A stretch of DNA of 64,000 bases from Wenjunlia tyrosinilytica (lineage in GTDB: Bacteria; Actinomycetota; Actinomycetes; Streptomycetales; Streptomycetaceae), in NCBI RefSeq assembly GCF_014646055.1, contig NZ_BMMS01000001.1:62001-126000 (forward strand), in the 5' to 3' direction. The stretch's first letter is position 1; the number at the start of each line of letters is the position of its first letter. Positions 24,073 to 33,997 of this stretch are shown here, one piece after another. A model generated the notes under the pieces. That model was not told where the DNA came from, did no database searches, and saw only the letters and a list, made by a program, of their open reading frames with translations. The translations under genes and the position numbers were made by a program.

Positions 24073-24938
24073 TCGGACCCCCGTCGGTCGGTGCGGCCGT
24101 CGACCGGCAGCAGGCCCAGTTCCGAGGCGTAGACCCCGGCCTGGAAACGTGAGTTGGCGCCCAGCGCGCGCATGATCTCCGCGACATGCCGGCGGTAGGT
24201 GCGCACGGAGACGCCGAGTTCGCGCGCGGCGGCCTCGTCGGTGTAGCCCTCCCGCAGACATCTCAGGATCTCCTGGGACAGCTCCTGCCGGATCCTGTCC
24301 ACGACCAGCGGGGCCGCGCGCCTCCAGGCGCTGGCGAAAAGGGCGTTGAGCGCCTTGACCACCGCGGGGGCGCGTACGAGCGTGGCATGGGAGCCACTGC
24401 CCTGGTCGGGGTCGGGGTCGGACTGGGTCAGGGCGATCTGCTTGTCGATCAGGACGGCGCCGTGCAGGAGGGCGTCGGTGAAGCGCACATCGATGTTCGG
24501 CCGCATCCCCGTGCACTCGGCCACCTTGTGGCGGTTGGCGAACTCCCGGGAGCACAGCACCTGCACCCGCACGGCGGCGGCGCCGGGGCTGGTTTCGGAG
24601 AGGGACCGCAGAGCCCTGCACAGCATGTCGACGGAGGCGCCGTCGGGCGGCAGCACCACCTTGACCGACCGCTTGGCCTCGCCGAGCAGCGTATGAAGGG
24701 TCTGAGCGGCGGCTTCGGTGTCGGCGGTCGTCTCCAGGAGGGACTGCGCGCCGGAAGGGGGCTCCCATCGTCTGGCGACCACCGATTCAATGAGTGCCCG
24801 CATTTCGAGAAGGGCTTTACCGACCTCGTCATCGGGATTAATGTATACATCCGATGAGCTCACCGCGGAATCCCCAGCCTCGGTGGTGACCGGACGATCG
24901 ACCGGATCACGATGCTGCACGGAATCAGAATTCGACAT
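24069..24938 (-). CDS. LuxR-type transcriptional regulator with TrmB/PLD-like sensor region
   Basis: A 289-residue regulator. Residues 80-210 (KRSVKVVLPPDG, VRVQVLCSREF, GAVLIDKQIAL) look like the TrmB C-terminal/phospholipase-D-like sensor fold; residues 225-280 form a LuxR-type helix-turn-helix (EGYTDEAAARELGVSVRTYR, then HVAEIMRALGA). No receiver phosphorylation site is seen. GGGGGGA precedes the ATG by four bases. First gene of the minus-strand cluster and therefore the probable pathway activator; a promoter lies about 250 bases upstream. Confidence 0.85.
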   Translation of the reverse strand: MSNSDSVQHRDPVDRPVTTEAGDSAVSSSDVYINPDDEVGKALLEMRALIESVVARRWEPPSGAQSLLETTADTEAAAQTLHTLLGEAKRSVKVVLPPDGASVDMLCRALRSLSETSPGAAAVRVQVLCSREFANRHKVAECTGMRPNIDVRFTDALLHGAVLIDKQIALTQSDPDPDQGSGSHATLVRAPAVVKALNALFASAWRRAAPLVVDRIRQELSQEILRCLREGYTDEAAARELGVSVRTYRRHVAEIMRALGANSRFQAGVYASELGLLPVDGRTDRRGSE

Positions 24939-25453
24939 GCGTCCCCCCGATGGCTCCGCGGATCCACGGCGCCATTGTCCCCGTCGGGGCTTCCCCTTTT
25001 GATGCACGAGTGTGATCGGGCCGACCCGGAGGGCGCGTGAACCTATGGCCGTGAGCTGCGCATACCCCTAATCGCCGCACCGGACGGACCGTTGACCCCG
25101 CCACCGACCCGGACAGGGAAAGTTCGGACATACCCCCGCGTATCACACCAGAACGCTCCCGCACAACCACCCCGTTTTGTTTATCGGACGCTACAGCGGG
25201 GCGACTTTAACGTCAACGCAGAGAATAGATGAATTCCGAACCACGGATACCAGGTAAAGCATGGGTCAACAACTCGTTTCCCGGGAACCGGGAACATGGC
25301 CCACCCATCTAGTTCCGCCGGCGCATCGGGCAGCCTCCCGGGCGTGTCGGCGAAGCGGGCCCCGGCGGTCGCCCGGTCCCCCTCCGAGGGATTTGCGTCA
25401 CACTGACGTGAAGTCGCCCGGCGGGGTGCCACCACCTCGCATACGCTGACCCT
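24939..25453. other. 515-bp divergent intergenic region at the cluster border
   Basis: Separates the cluster regulator (minus) from nadE (plus). It contains the minus-strand promoter at 25188-25216 and AT-rich DNA around 25170-25240. Just before the nadE GTG, TACGCT sits about seven bases upstream, which would allow a leaderless transcript. No gene is supported here. Confidence 0.6.
25188..25216 (-). promoter_or_regulatory. Promoter for the LuxR-PPTase transcript
   Basis: On the minus strand TTGACG (25211-25216) and TAGCGT (25188-25193) are separated by exactly 17 bases, a good vegetative-type pair. The start would be near 25181, giving a leader of about 240 bases. Confidence 0.65.
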
Positions 25454-27205
25454 GTGCCTCAACTACGTCTCGCTCTGAACCAGATCGACAGCACCGTCGG
25501 CGACCTCGCGAACAACAGCGAGGCGATCGTCCGGTGGACCCGCCACGCCGTCGAAGGCGGCGCCCACCTGGTGGCCTTCCCCGAGATGGCGCTGACCGGG
25601 TACCCGGTGGAGGACCTCGCGCTGCGCCCGTCGTTCGTGCGTGCCTCGCGGGCCGCGCTGGAAGCCCTCGCCGAGCGGCTGGCCGACGAGGGCATGGGCG
25701 AGGTGCCCGTGGTCGTCGGCTATCTGGACCGCAGCGAGAAGGCCAAGCCGCGCTACGGCCAGCCCGCCGGTGCCCCGCTCGACGCCGGAGCCGTGCTCCA
25801 CAAGGGCAAGGTGGTGCTGCGCTTCGCCAAGCACCACCTGCCGAACTACGGCGTCTTCGACGAGTACCGCTACTTCATGCCGGGAGACACGCTCCCCGTC
25901 ATCCGGGTGCACGGCGTCGATGTGGCACTGGCCATCTGCGAGGACCTGTGGCAGGACGGCGGCCGGGTCCCGGCCACCCGCACCGCGGGCGCCGGACTGC
26001 TGGTGTCCATCAACGCCAGCCCGTACGAGCTGAACAAGGACGACACCCGGCTGGAGCTGGTGCGAAGGCGCGCCCGGGAGGCGGGCTGCACCCTCGCGTA
26101 CGGGGCCATGATCGGCGGCCAGGACGAGCTGGTGTACGACGGTGACTCGATCGTCGTCGACGCCCAGGGCGAGGTCCTGGCGAGGGCGCCCCAGTTCGAG
26201 GAGGGCTGCGTCCTGGTCGACCTGGACCTGCCCGCGGCCGGCCCCGCCCCGCGCGGCACCGCCGACGACGGCCTGGAGATCGAGCATGTGATCCTCTCCG
26301 GCGAGCCGCTGGCGCCCTACGCCAGCGAGGTGCCGGGCGGCGAGGCGGAGCGGCTCGGCGACGACGAGGAGGTCTACTCGGCCCTCGTCATCGGGCTGCG
26401 CGCCTACGTCTGCAAGAACGGCTTCAAGTCGGTGCTCATCGGCCTGTCCGGCGGTATCGACTCCTCCCTCGTCGCCGCCGTCGCGTGCGACGCGCTGGGC
26501 GCGGAGAACGTCTACGGCGTCTCGATGCCGTCCGCGTACTCCTCCGAGCACTCCAAGAGCGACGCCGCCGAACTGGCCCGCCGCACCGGGCTGAACTTCC
26601 GGACCGTGCCCATCGCCCCGATGGTCGACGCGTACCAGCGGGTGCTGGGGCTGACCGGGCTCGCCGAGGAGAACCTCCAGGCGCGGGTGCGCGGCACCAC
26701 GCTGATGGGCATCTCCAACCAGGAGGGGCATCTCGTCCTCGCCCCCGGCAACAAGTCGGAGCTGGCCTGCGGCTACTCGACCCTCTACGGCGACGCGGTC
26801 GGCGCGTTCGGCCCCATCAAGGACGTGCCGAAGACGCAGGTCTTCCAGCTCTCCAGGTGGCGCAACGCGGCCGCGGACGAGCGGGGCGAGACCCCGCCGA
26901 TCCCGGAGAACTCCATCAGCAAGCCGCCGAGCGCGGAACTGCGCCCCGGACAGCTCGACACCGACTCGCTGCCCGACTACGAGGTGCTCGACGACATCCT
27001 GGACGACTACGTCGAGCAGGACCGCGGCCGCGACGAGATCATCGCCGAGGGCTTCGACCCCGATCTCGTGGACCGCATCCTCACCATGGTGGACGCCGCC
27101 GAGTACAAGCGGCGGCAGTACCCGCCGGGCACGAAGATCTCGCTCAAGGCGTTCGGCCGGGACCGCCGCCTGCCGATCACGAACCGCTGGCGCGAGGGGA
27201 AGTGA
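25454..27205 (+). CDS. nadE: Glutamine-dependent NAD+ synthetase
   Basis: Cytosolic last step of NAD+ synthesis: ATP-dependent amidation of nicotinate adenine dinucleotide using glutamine. The 583-residue protein has an N-terminal nitrilase-type glutaminase (FPEMALTGYP near residue 42 with the Glu, KHHLPNYGVFDEY near 120 with the Lys, AICEDLWQDG with the Cys near 157) and a C-terminal synthetase with the PP-loop GLSGGIDSSLVA near 330 and NKSELACGYSTLYGD. GTG start directly behind a TACGCT hexamer. First gene outside the cluster. Confidence 0.97.
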   Translation: MPQLRLALNQIDSTVGDLANNSEAIVRWTRHAVEGGAHLVAFPEMALTGYPVEDLALRPSFVRASRAALEALAERLADEGMGEVPVVVGYLDRSEKAKPRYGQPAGAPLDAGAVLHKGKVVLRFAKHHLPNYGVFDEYRYFMPGDTLPVIRVHGVDVALAICEDLWQDGGRVPATRTAGAGLLVSINASPYELNKDDTRLELVRRRAREAGCTLAYGAMIGGQDELVYDGDSIVVDAQGEVLARAPQFEEGCVLVDLDLPAAGPAPRGTADDGLEIEHVILSGEPLAPYASEVPGGEAERLGDDEEVYSALVIGLRAYVCKNGFKSVLIGLSGGIDSSLVAAVACDALGAENVYGVSMPSAYSSEHSKSDAAELARRTGLNFRTVPIAPMVDAYQRVLGLTGLAEENLQARVRGTTLMGISNQEGHLVLAPGNKSELACGYSTLYGDAVGAFGPIKDVPKTQVFQLSRWRNAAADERGETPPIPENSISKPPSAELRPGQLDTDSLPDYEVLDDILDDYVEQDRGRDEIIAEGFDPDLVDRILTMVDAAEYKRRQYPPGTKISLKAFGRDRRLPITNRWREGK

Positions 27206-27331
27206 CCCGGTCGATCAGCCCCGCCGTGACCGCGACCGCGACCGCGACCGTGACCGTCGGGCCCCGAGGAGGCGAGGCGGCGAGGCGGCGAGGCGCTTGG
27301 GCGGCGAGCATCCTGGGCGGCGAGCATCGCC

Positions 27332-28381
27332 CTACGGCCGCACGTTCAGGTCCGCTGCCACTGGGCGGTGGTCGCTTCCTGTGTCCGGGAGGACCCAGGA
27401 CCTGGCCGGGGTGACGCCGCGGACCAGGATGTGGTCGATCCTGGCCATCGGGAAGCCGGACGGCCAGGAGAAGCCGAAGCCGTCTCCCGCCGCGCCCTGG
27501 GCCGAGCGCAGGCCCGAGGTGATGGGGGCCAGACTGCGGTCGTTGGCGGTGCCGTTGAGGTCGCCCATCAGCACCACCCGCTGGAGCGGATCCGCCGAGA
27601 TCTGGCGGCCCAGCTGCCGCGTCGTGCGGTTGCGCTGGTCCGAGGTGAAGCCGGAGGAGTCCACCCGCACCGACGCCAGATGCGCGACGTAGAACGCCAC
27701 CGGCCCCTGGGGGGTGTCCACCTGCGCGCGCAGCGCCCGCGTCCAGCCGAGTCCGACGTCGACCGACTTCTGCTCCGTCACCGGGTAGCGGCTCCACAGG
27801 CCCACCGTGCCGCGGTCCACGTGGTACTTGTACTTAGCCGCCAGCGCCTTCGTGTACACCGGCTTGGCCTGCTCGGTCAGTTCCTCGAGCGCCACCACGT
27901 CCGCCCCCGCCGCGACGACGTCACGGGCGGTGAGCGAGGGATCCGCGTTGGCCGCGTCCACATTGTGGGTCAGCACCCGCAGATTGTGCGGCCCGCCGCT
28001 CTTGCCCGGCATCACCAGCCCGCCGAAGAGGTTCCCCCACACCAGCAGGGGCAGCACCAGCCCCGCGAGCGCCGTCGCCGACCGGCGCAGAGTCGCGCAC
28101 ACCAGCAGGACCGGCACCGCCAGCCCGAACCACGGCAGGAAGGTGTCCACCAGACTGCCCAGGTTCCCCAACGAGTTGGGGACCTGGTCGTGGAAGAACA
28201 TCAGAAGACCGACCAGCAGCCCCATGACGGCGAGGATCCAGCCGCGCCGCCACGTGCCGTCGCGCCAGCCACGGCCACCGTCGCCCGGCAGGCGTCGCAG
28301 CCCCCACCGGTGCCCCCGCGTCGCGGAGCGGCCGAGCCCCGCGCCGTCGGGGTGCGTACCGGTCGTGCGTGTCTGCGCCAT
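27332..28381 (-). CDS. Membrane-anchored endonuclease/exonuclease/phosphatase family protein
   Basis: A 349-residue protein: about 45 basic residues, three predicted membrane helices (WILAVMGLLVGLLMFF, FGLAVPVLLVC, LVLPLLVWGNLFGGLV) and an extracytoplasmic EEP domain with RVLTHNVD, ALEELTEQ, GDLNGTANDRS and the closing IDHILV with SDHRPV catalytic histidine. Substrate unknown; the family includes phosphodiesterases and nucleases. ATG 28381 follows AGGGGACGG; an ATG 33 bases upstream has no ribosome site. Convergent with nadE. Confidence 0.85.
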   Translation of the reverse strand: MAQTRTTGTHPDGAGLGRSATRGHRWGLRRLPGDGGRGWRDGTWRRGWILAVMGLLVGLLMFFHDQVPNSLGNLGSLVDTFLPWFGLAVPVLLVCATLRRSATALAGLVLPLLVWGNLFGGLVMPGKSGGPHNLRVLTHNVDAANADPSLTARDVVAAGADVVALEELTEQAKPVYTKALAAKYKYHVDRGTVGLWSRYPVTEQKSVDVGLGWTRALRAQVDTPQGPVAFYVAHLASVRVDSSGFTSDQRNRTTRQLGRQISADPLQRVVLMGDLNGTANDRSLAPITSGLRSAQGAAGDGFGFSWPSGFPMARIDHILVRGVTPARSWVLPDTGSDHRPVAADLNVRP

Positions 28382-28513
28382 AGAAATCCGTCCCCTGCCG
28401 CCTTGCCTGAACATTCCAATACTCGTCCGGACGCTTGGACGGTACCCGAGGTTCCGGGTAGGACGGACGTTGGCGATCCAGGACAGAACGGTCGCTCAAC
28501 GGTCACATCGCGG

Positions 28514-29173
28514 TCACTTTTTCCGGACGCCGTCCAGTACAGCATCCACGATGCGCTCAGGGAGATCCTCGGGGAGAGCCGCCCACTGATGCAGTACGGT
28601 GCGCATCAGCATGGGACCGGCGAACAGGTCGCCGAGAAGCTCGAGATCGATGTCGTCGCGCAGCTCACCGCTGTCGATGCCGCGCACCAGCACCTGCCGC
28701 AGCGCCTCCCGGCGGGGCGCTATGAATCTGTCGTGGTACTGCTGCGAAAGATCGGGGTGGCACATGACCTCGCTGGTGACCAGCCGCAGGAGCTCCGACT
28801 CCCTTTTGGAGACACCGCGTTGGCGGACGAACTCGATGAGCCGGACCAGGTCGTCGCGCACCGACCCGGAACCGGTCTCGGGCAGGGGGTCGTTGTCCAG
28901 GGTGGCGAGGGCGTCGAGCAGGAGTGCCTCCTTGCCCGGCCAGCGGCGGTAGATGGTGGCCTTGCCCACACCCGCGGCCTTGGCGATGCCCTCGACGGTC
29001 AGCGAGGAGAGGGTGCCGCCCCCCTCCAGCAGGCGCAGCACCCCTTCGAGGATGGCCTGCTCGACGGCTTCGCTGCGCGGGCGGCCCCGGGGACGGCCGC
29101 GGGGCTCCGCCCCGGCCGGCTCGCTGTTCCACCCCGTCGGCGTGTCCCGCACCGTCACCGTCCCGCCTTTCAT
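28514..29173 (-). CDS. TetR-family repressor
   Basis: A 219-residue TetR regulator. AT-hook-like [11 protein letters not shown] at residues 25-35 precedes the helix-turn-helix ([21 protein letters not shown] at residues 58-78, given here in overlapping parts as [11 protein letters not shown] and [10 protein letters not shown]). The ligand domain includes [12 protein letters not shown] and a C-terminal helix set typical of TetR_C. It overlaps the MFS gene stop by ATGA, so it is transcribed with the exporter and probably represses its own operon through the palindrome at 30808-30826. Confidence 0.9.
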   Translation of the reverse strand: MKGGTVTVRDTPTGWNSEPAGAEPRGRPRGRPRSEAVEQAILEGVLRLLEGGGTLSSLTVEGIAKAAGVGKATIYRRWPGKEALLLDALATLDNDPLPETGSGSVRDDLVRLIEFVRQRGVSKRESELLRLVTSEVMCHPDLSQQYHDRFIAPRREALRQVLVRGIDSGELRDDIDLELLGDLFAGPMLMRTVLHQWAALPEDLPERIVDAVLDGVRKK

Positions 29174-30783
29174 CGCGCCTTGACCGCCTGGGAATTCTCC
29201 CCCGCGGACGAAGGCCCACCCTCCCCCTTCCCCTGCGGGGTCCCGGCGGGCAGGAAGACGAAGGCGATGGCCGCGCCGATGAACGCCACCGCCGCCGAGC
29301 CGAGCGCCGTGACGTGCATGGCGTGCACGAAGGAGTGGTTGGCGGAGTCGATCAGCGGCCGGCCCGCGGGGCCCAGCTTCCTGGCGATGCCGAGGGTCGC
29401 CTCGATGGACTCCCCGGCGGCGTGCCGGGCGCCCGCGGGCAGCGAGGAGGCCGGAACGGCCGCCAGTTGGCTGTTGATCCCGTCCCGGTAGGTGGTGGAC
29501 AGCACGGAGCCCAGCACCGCGACACCCAGCGAGCCGCCGACCTGGCGGAAGGTGTTGTTGACCGCGGAGCCCGAACCCGCCTTCTCGCGCGGCAGCGTGG
29601 ACATGATCGAGACCGTCGCCGGGGGCATGACGTGGGCCATGGCCGTGCCCTGGAGGAAGAACAGCACGCACAGCACCCAGATCGGACTGTGCTCGGTGAG
29701 GAGTTCGAAGCCGAGGAAGGTCAGCCCGATCAGGGCCATTCCGCCGGCGCAGACCGCCCGCACGCCGAACCGGTCGACCACCAGCCGCGCCCGCGAGGAG
29801 AAGATCAGCTGCGCCACGGCCAGCGGGAGCAGCAGGCAGCCCGACTGGAGGGCGGAGTAGCCGCGCACGCTCTGGGTGTAGAAGACGATGAAGAAGGTCA
29901 CACCCATCAGCGCGAAGAAGACCAGGCCTATCGAGACGACGGCCGCGGAGAAGCGCGGGTCGCGGAAGTAGCGCACATCGAGCGCGGGGTGGCTGCTGCG
30001 CCGCTCGTGCAGGACGAAGAGGACGAGGACGGCGAGTCCGCCCCCTATCGTCACCAGGACCTGCGGGGCGACGAAGTCGGCGAGCTGGCCGCCCTTGATG
30101 ATCCCGTAGATCAGCAGGACGAGGCCGACCACGGAGAGCAGGACGCCCAGCGGGTCCAGTCTGCCGGGCCTGGGGTCCTTGGAGTCCGGGACGATGAGCA
30201 CCATCGCTATGACGGCGAAGACCACGATCGGCACATTGATCAGGAAGACCGAGCCCCACCAGAAGTGCTCGAGCAGCGCTCCGCCGGTGATCGGGCCCAC
30301 CGCGATCGCCAGGCCCACCGCTCCGGACCAGATGCCGATCGCCCTCGGCTGCTCCTCGCGCTCGAAGACGTTCATGATGATGGCGAGTGTGGCAGGCATC
30401 ACGAAGGCGCCGCCGAGGCCCATCACGGCCCGGAACGCGATGAGCTGGCCCGAGGAGTCGGCGAGGGCGGAGAGCAGGGAGCCGGCGCCGAAGACCACCA
30501 TGCCGAACAGCAGGGTCTTCTTGCGGCCGAGCCGGTCGCCGAGCAGTCCCGCCGTGAAGAGCAGGCCCGCGAAGACCAGGGTGTAGGCGTTGATGGCCCA
30601 CTCCAGACGGCTCTGGCTGGCTCCGAGGCCGGTGGGAGCGGGTGTGGCGATGGTCTTCATGGCCACATTGAGGATCGAGTTGTCCAGGACGACGACGAGC
30701 AGGCTGAACAGCAGCACGGTCAGGATCGCCCAGCGGCGGCGATGGACGACCTCGGGGACTCGGCGGGCGGTGGATGTCTCCAT
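29170..30783 (-). CDS. MFS multidrug exporter, DHA2 family
   Basis: A 537-residue, 14-helix exporter. [10 protein letters not shown] in helix 1, [11 protein letters not shown] after helix 2, [13 protein letters not shown] in helix 4 and [13 protein letters not shown] in helix 5 are DHA2 signatures; [17 protein letters not shown] is the usual C-terminal signature. The ATG at 30783 has GGAGG only one base away; an in-frame GTG nine bases upstream is the alternative. Co-transcribed with the TetR gene. Substrate unknown. Confidence 0.9.
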   Translation of the reverse strand: METSTARRVPEVVHRRRWAILTVLLFSLLVVVLDNSILNVAMKTIATPAPTGLGASQSRLEWAINAYTLVFAGLLFTAGLLGDRLGRKKTLLFGMVVFGAGSLLSALADSSGQLIAFRAVMGLGGAFVMPATLAIIMNVFEREEQPRAIGIWSGAVGLAIAVGPITGGALLEHFWWGSVFLINVPIVVFAVIAMVLIVPDSKDPRPGRLDPLGVLLSVVGLVLLIYGIIKGGQLADFVAPQVLVTIGGGLAVLVLFVLHERRSSHPALDVRYFRDPRFSAAVVSIGLVFFALMGVTFFIVFYTQSVRGYSALQSGCLLLPLAVAQLIFSSRARLVVDRFGVRAVCAGGMALIGLTFLGFELLTEHSPIWVLCVLFFLQGTAMAHVMPPATVSIMSTLPREKAGSGSAVNNTFRQVGGSLGVAVLGSVLSTTYRDGINSQLAAVPASSLPAGARHAAGESIEATLGIARKLGPAGRPLIDSANHSFVHAMHVTALGSAAVAFIGAAIAFVFLPAGTPQGKGEGGPSSAGENSQAVKAR

Positions 30784-30807
30784 GCCTCCCACGCTAGTGA
30801 GCGATTA

Positions 30808-30826
30808 ACGAAACGGATCGTCTCGT
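30808..30826. promoter_or_regulatory. Candidate TetR operator
   Basis: ACGAAACG-GAT-CGTCTCGT, arms of eight bases agreeing at seven positions, 25 bases upstream of the MFS gene start. Size and place fit a TetR-family operator overlapping the efflux promoter. Confidence 0.65.
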
Positions 30827-30938
30827 ATCGTAAAGGTTCGGCAAAGCGCCCCTTTGCGCCCGGGCGGGCGCATGTCAGCATGGAGGTGATCCGGGGACGC
30901 CGTGAGGGCGCCTCGAGACGACGAGTAGGAGCACTGCG

Positions 30939-31805
30939 ATGACGTACGTCCAGGCTGCCCCAAAACCCGCCGACAGCAGCAAGGCGCTGTACGGGGGGAC
31001 CGGCACCCGACGCATCACCGTCCGCGACATCGCCGCCGCCAAGAAGCGGGGCGAGAAGTGGCCCATGCTCACCGCGTACGACTCCATGACCGCCTCCGTG
31101 CTCGACGAGGCCGGGATCCCGGTCCTGCTCGTCGGCGACTCGGCGGGCAACTGCCACCTCGGCTACGACACCACCGTCCCCGTCACCATGGACGAGCTGG
31201 TCATGCTCTCCTCGGCGGTCGTGCGGGGCACCAGCCGCGCCCTGATCGTCAGCGACCTGCCGTTCGGCTCGTACCAGGAGGGACCGGTGCAGGCCCTGCG
31301 CAACGCCGGCCGGTTCCTGAAGGAGGCCGGTTCCGGTGCCGTCAAGCTCGAGGGCGGCGCCAGGGTGCTGCCGCAGGTCGAGACGCTGGTCCAGGCCGGC
31401 ATCCCGGTCATGGCCCACCTGGGCCTGACCCCGCAGTCTGTGCACGCGTTCGGCGGCTACCCGGTGCAGGGCCGCGGCAACGAGGCCTCGCACAAGCTGC
31501 TGCGCGACGCCAAGGCCATGCAGGACGCGGGCGCCTTCGCCGTCGTGCTGGAACTGGTCCCGGCCGAGCTCGCCGCCGAGGTCACGGCCTCGCTCGACAT
31601 CCCCACCGTCGGCATCGGCGCCGGTCCCGACTGCGACGCGCAGGTGCTGGTGTGGACCGACATGGCCGGGATGAACTCCGGCCGCACCCCGCGCTTCGTC
31701 AAGCAGTACGCCGACCTGCGCGGGGTCCTGTCCGGCGCGGCCAAGGCATTCGCCGAGGACGTCGTCGGCGGGGCCTACCCGGCCGAGGAGCACAGCTTCC
31801 ACTGA
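30939..31805 (+). CDS. panB: 3-methyl-2-oxobutanoate hydroxymethyltransferase
   Basis: First committed step of pantothenate synthesis: transfers a hydroxymethyl group from methylene-tetrahydrofolate to 2-oxoisovalerate in the cytosol. The 288-residue barrel has MLTAYDSMTA near residue 47, LVGDSAGNCHLGYD near 65 with the Mg-binding Asp, VKLEGG near 132, MAHLGLTPQS near 154 and LELVPAELA with the catalytic Glu near 198. GTAGGAG precedes the ATG by seven bases. A strong terminator follows. Confidence 0.97.
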   Translation: MTYVQAAPKPADSSKALYGGTGTRRITVRDIAAAKKRGEKWPMLTAYDSMTASVLDEAGIPVLLVGDSAGNCHLGYDTTVPVTMDELVMLSSAVVRGTSRALIVSDLPFGSYQEGPVQALRNAGRFLKEAGSGAVKLEGGARVLPQVETLVQAGIPVMAHLGLTPQSVHAFGGYPVQGRGNEASHKLLRDAKAMQDAGAFAVVLELVPAELAAEVTASLDIPTVGIGAGPDCDAQVLVWTDMAGMNSGRTPRFVKQYADLRGVLSGAAKAFAEDVVGGAYPAEEHSFH

Positions 31806-31887
31806 TCGCGTTGCGGTGACCGCGCTCCACTGATCGCGACTCACCCGAACGGCGGAGTGTGAACCGCCGAGGTTTGGAACGGCCGAG

Positions 31888-31918
31888 CGGCGCCCGGGAC
31901 CATCCCGGGCGCCGTTTT
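31888..31918 (+). terminator. Intrinsic terminator after panB
   Basis: Perfect 11-bp stem cggcgcccggg/cccgggcgccg with a five-base loop, followed directly by TTTT. Confidence 0.9.
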
Positions 31919-32048
31919 CCCTTCCCTGCCCTCCCCCGTGCGGGTCCTCGCGTTCGAGCGGTGTCGGCGCGCTCTCGGCGGTCTGTCGGCGGTCTGTCAG
32001 CGCCCGGCCCGCGCTGTCGGTGGCCTGTCAGCGCGGGGGAGCACGCTG

Positions 32049-33089
32049 ATGGCCATGAACCGAATCGCTGACACGACGAACGCCGTCGAGGTCCACGGGG
32101 TGGTCAAGCACTACGGCGAGACCAAGGCCCTGGACGGGGTGGACCTGGCCGTGCCGCAGGGCACCGTCATGGGGGTGCTGGGGCCCAATGGGGCGGGGAA
32201 GACCACGCTGGTCCGGGTGCTGTCCACACTGATCAGGCCCGACGCGGGCAGCGCCTTCGTCGCCGGGTACGACGTCCTGCGCCAGCCCCGGCAGTTGCGC
32301 CGCGTCATCGGCCTCACCGGGCAGTACGCCTCCGTGGACGAGGCCCTGTCCGGCCGCGAGAACCTCTACATGATCGGCCGCCTGCTGGACCTCTCCCGCA
32401 GGGCCGCCCGCCTTCGCGCCGACGAGCTGCTGGAGCGCTTCTCCCTCACCGAGGCCGCCGGCCGCGCCGCCAAGGGCTACTCGGGCGGTATGCGGCGCCG
32501 CCTGGACCTGGCCGCGAGCATGATCGGCGCCCCCAGGGTGCTCTACCTCGACGAGCCCACCACGGGTCTGGACCCCCGCACGCGCAACGAGGTGTGGGAC
32601 GAGGTACAGCGCATGGTCGGCGACGGCACCACCGTCCTGCTGACCACCCAGTACATGGAGGAGGCCGAGAACCTCGCCGAGTCCGTGACCGTCATCGACC
32701 GCGGCCGCGTCATCGCGGGCGGCAGCATCGCCGAGCTCAAGGCCAAGGTGGGCGGCCGCACCCTGCATGTTCGCCCCGTCGTGGTCGCCGAACTGCCCTC
32801 GATGGCACAGGCCCTGGACGAGTACGGGGTGCACGGCGCCACCGCGGACCAGGCGGCGGGACTGCTGAGTGTGCCGATCGCCGACGACGGCCAACTGACC
32901 TCCGTCGTCCGCGCGTTGGGCGCCGGTGGCTTCGGCATCGCCCACATGGACACCCATCTGCCCAGCCTGGACGAGGTGTTCCTGGCGGTCACCGGCCAGA
33001 GGGCCGGGGGAACCGATCCGACCGATCCGACCGACCCAGCCGACCCGACCGACCCGGCCGGCACCAAGATCGAGGAGTTCGCGGCATGA
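32049..33089 (+). CDS. DrrA-type ABC transporter ATP-binding protein
   Basis: ATPase subunit of 346 residues for a two-gene exporter. Walker A GPNGAGKTT near residue 46, signature YSGGMRRRLDLA near 143, Walker B VLYLDEPTTGLDP near 165 and the H-loop replaced by Gln (TTQYMEE), all typical of the daunorubicin-resistance DrrA group. C-terminal accessory domain ends in a (DPT/DPA) repeat encoded by nine-base units at about 33011-33059. ATG 32049 lies behind GGGGGAG. Its stop overlaps the permease start (ATGA). Confidence 0.93.
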   Translation: MAMNRIADTTNAVEVHGVVKHYGETKALDGVDLAVPQGTVMGVLGPNGAGKTTLVRVLSTLIRPDAGSAFVAGYDVLRQPRQLRRVIGLTGQYASVDEALSGRENLYMIGRLLDLSRRAARLRADELLERFSLTEAAGRAAKGYSGGMRRRLDLAASMIGAPRVLYLDEPTTGLDPRTRNEVWDEVQRMVGDGTTVLLTTQYMEEAENLAESVTVIDRGRVIAGGSIAELKAKVGGRTLHVRPVVVAELPSMAQALDEYGVHGATADQAAGLLSVPIADDGQLTSVVRALGAGGFGIAHMDTHLPSLDEVFLAVTGQRAGGTDPTDPTDPADPTDPAGTKIEEFAA

Positions 33090-33904
33090 GCGCCATCACC
33101 CTGAGTCCGGTGGAGCGGCCGGACGACGCCGAGGGCCGCATCGGCCTTCGGGCCAACCTTCGGCACATCGGCGCGCTGGCCCGGCGCAACCTGATGCAGA
33201 TCAAGGCCGACCCGGAGTCGATGTTCGACGCCCTGCTGATGCCGATCATCTTCACCCTGCTGTTCGTCTACGTCTTCGGCGGCGCGGTCTCGGGCAGCCA
33301 GCACGAGTACATCCAGTACATGATCCCCGGCCTGATGGCGATGATGGGGATGAACATCGCCATGTCGGTCGGCTCGGGCATCAACTCCGACTTCAAGACC
33401 GGGGTGATGGACCGCTTCCGCACCATGCCGATCGCCCGTTCCTCGGTGCTCGTCGCCAAGGTCGTCGTGGAGATGGGCCGCATGATGGTGGCCACGACGA
33501 TCCTGCTGGCCATGGCCTTCGTCCTCGGCCTGGACGTCAGGACCACACCGCTCCACCTGCTGGCGGCGGTCGCCCTCGCCCTGGCCTTCGGCGCGTCCCT
33601 GGTGTGGACCTCCATGTTGCTGGGGCTCGCGGTCAACAGCCCCCAGGCCGTGCAGGGAATCGGGATGCTCGTGCTCATGCCACTGCAGTTCGGCAGCTCC
33701 ATCTTCGCCCCGACCAGCACCATGCCGGGCTGGCTGGAGTCGTTCACCAAGATCAACCCCCTGTCCAATCTGGCGGACGCCTGCCGGAACCTGGTCAACG
33801 GCGGCCCGGTGGCCCACTCGGTGTGGATCACCCTGGCCTGGTCCATCGGCATCACCGCGGTCACCGCACCGCTCGCCGTGATGCGGTTCCGCAAGAAGAC
33901 ATGA
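33086..33904 (+). CDS. DrrB-type ABC-2 transporter permease
   Basis: A 272-residue ABC-2 membrane protein with six predicted helices: around residues 50-70 (MPIIFTLLFVYVFGG), 80-100, 125-150, 155-180, 190-205 and 245-262. The motif PLSNLADACRNLVNG near 222 is typical of the DrrB group. Partner of the ATPase at 32049-33089 by ATGA overlap. Efflux of a hydrophobic compound is likely; the substrate is not readable. Confidence 0.92.
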   Translation: MSAITLSPVERPDDAEGRIGLRANLRHIGALARRNLMQIKADPESMFDALLMPIIFTLLFVYVFGGAVSGSQHEYIQYMIPGLMAMMGMNIAMSVGSGINSDFKTGVMDRFRTMPIARSSVLVAKVVVEMGRMMVATTILLAMAFVLGLDVRTTPLHLLAAVALALAFGASLVWTSMLLGLAVNSPQAVQGIGMLVLMPLQFGSSIFAPTSTMPGWLESFTKINPLSNLADACRNLVNGGPVAHSVWITLAWSIGITAVTAPLAVMRFRKKT

Positions 33905-33997
33905 CCCGCAAGAAGAGATGACCCTCGGGAAGACATGGGCCTGGGGAAGACATGAGCCCTAGGACGTGCCCCCCGAGAAGACCCGACCAGCGTCCCG

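Noticed and set aside
1-25000. NRPS, aminolevulinate synthase, glycosyltransferase or enoyl reductase genes that would name the product
   Set aside because: None is visible in the window; they may lie to the left, so I did not assign the cluster to a known compound family.
24925-25462. Two minus-strand open frames in the cluster-border gap
   Set aside because: No ribosome site, low-complexity composition, and they overlap the regulator promoter and its leader.
30832-30938. Riboswitch before panB
   Set aside because: No conserved pairing or known motif seen in the short leader.
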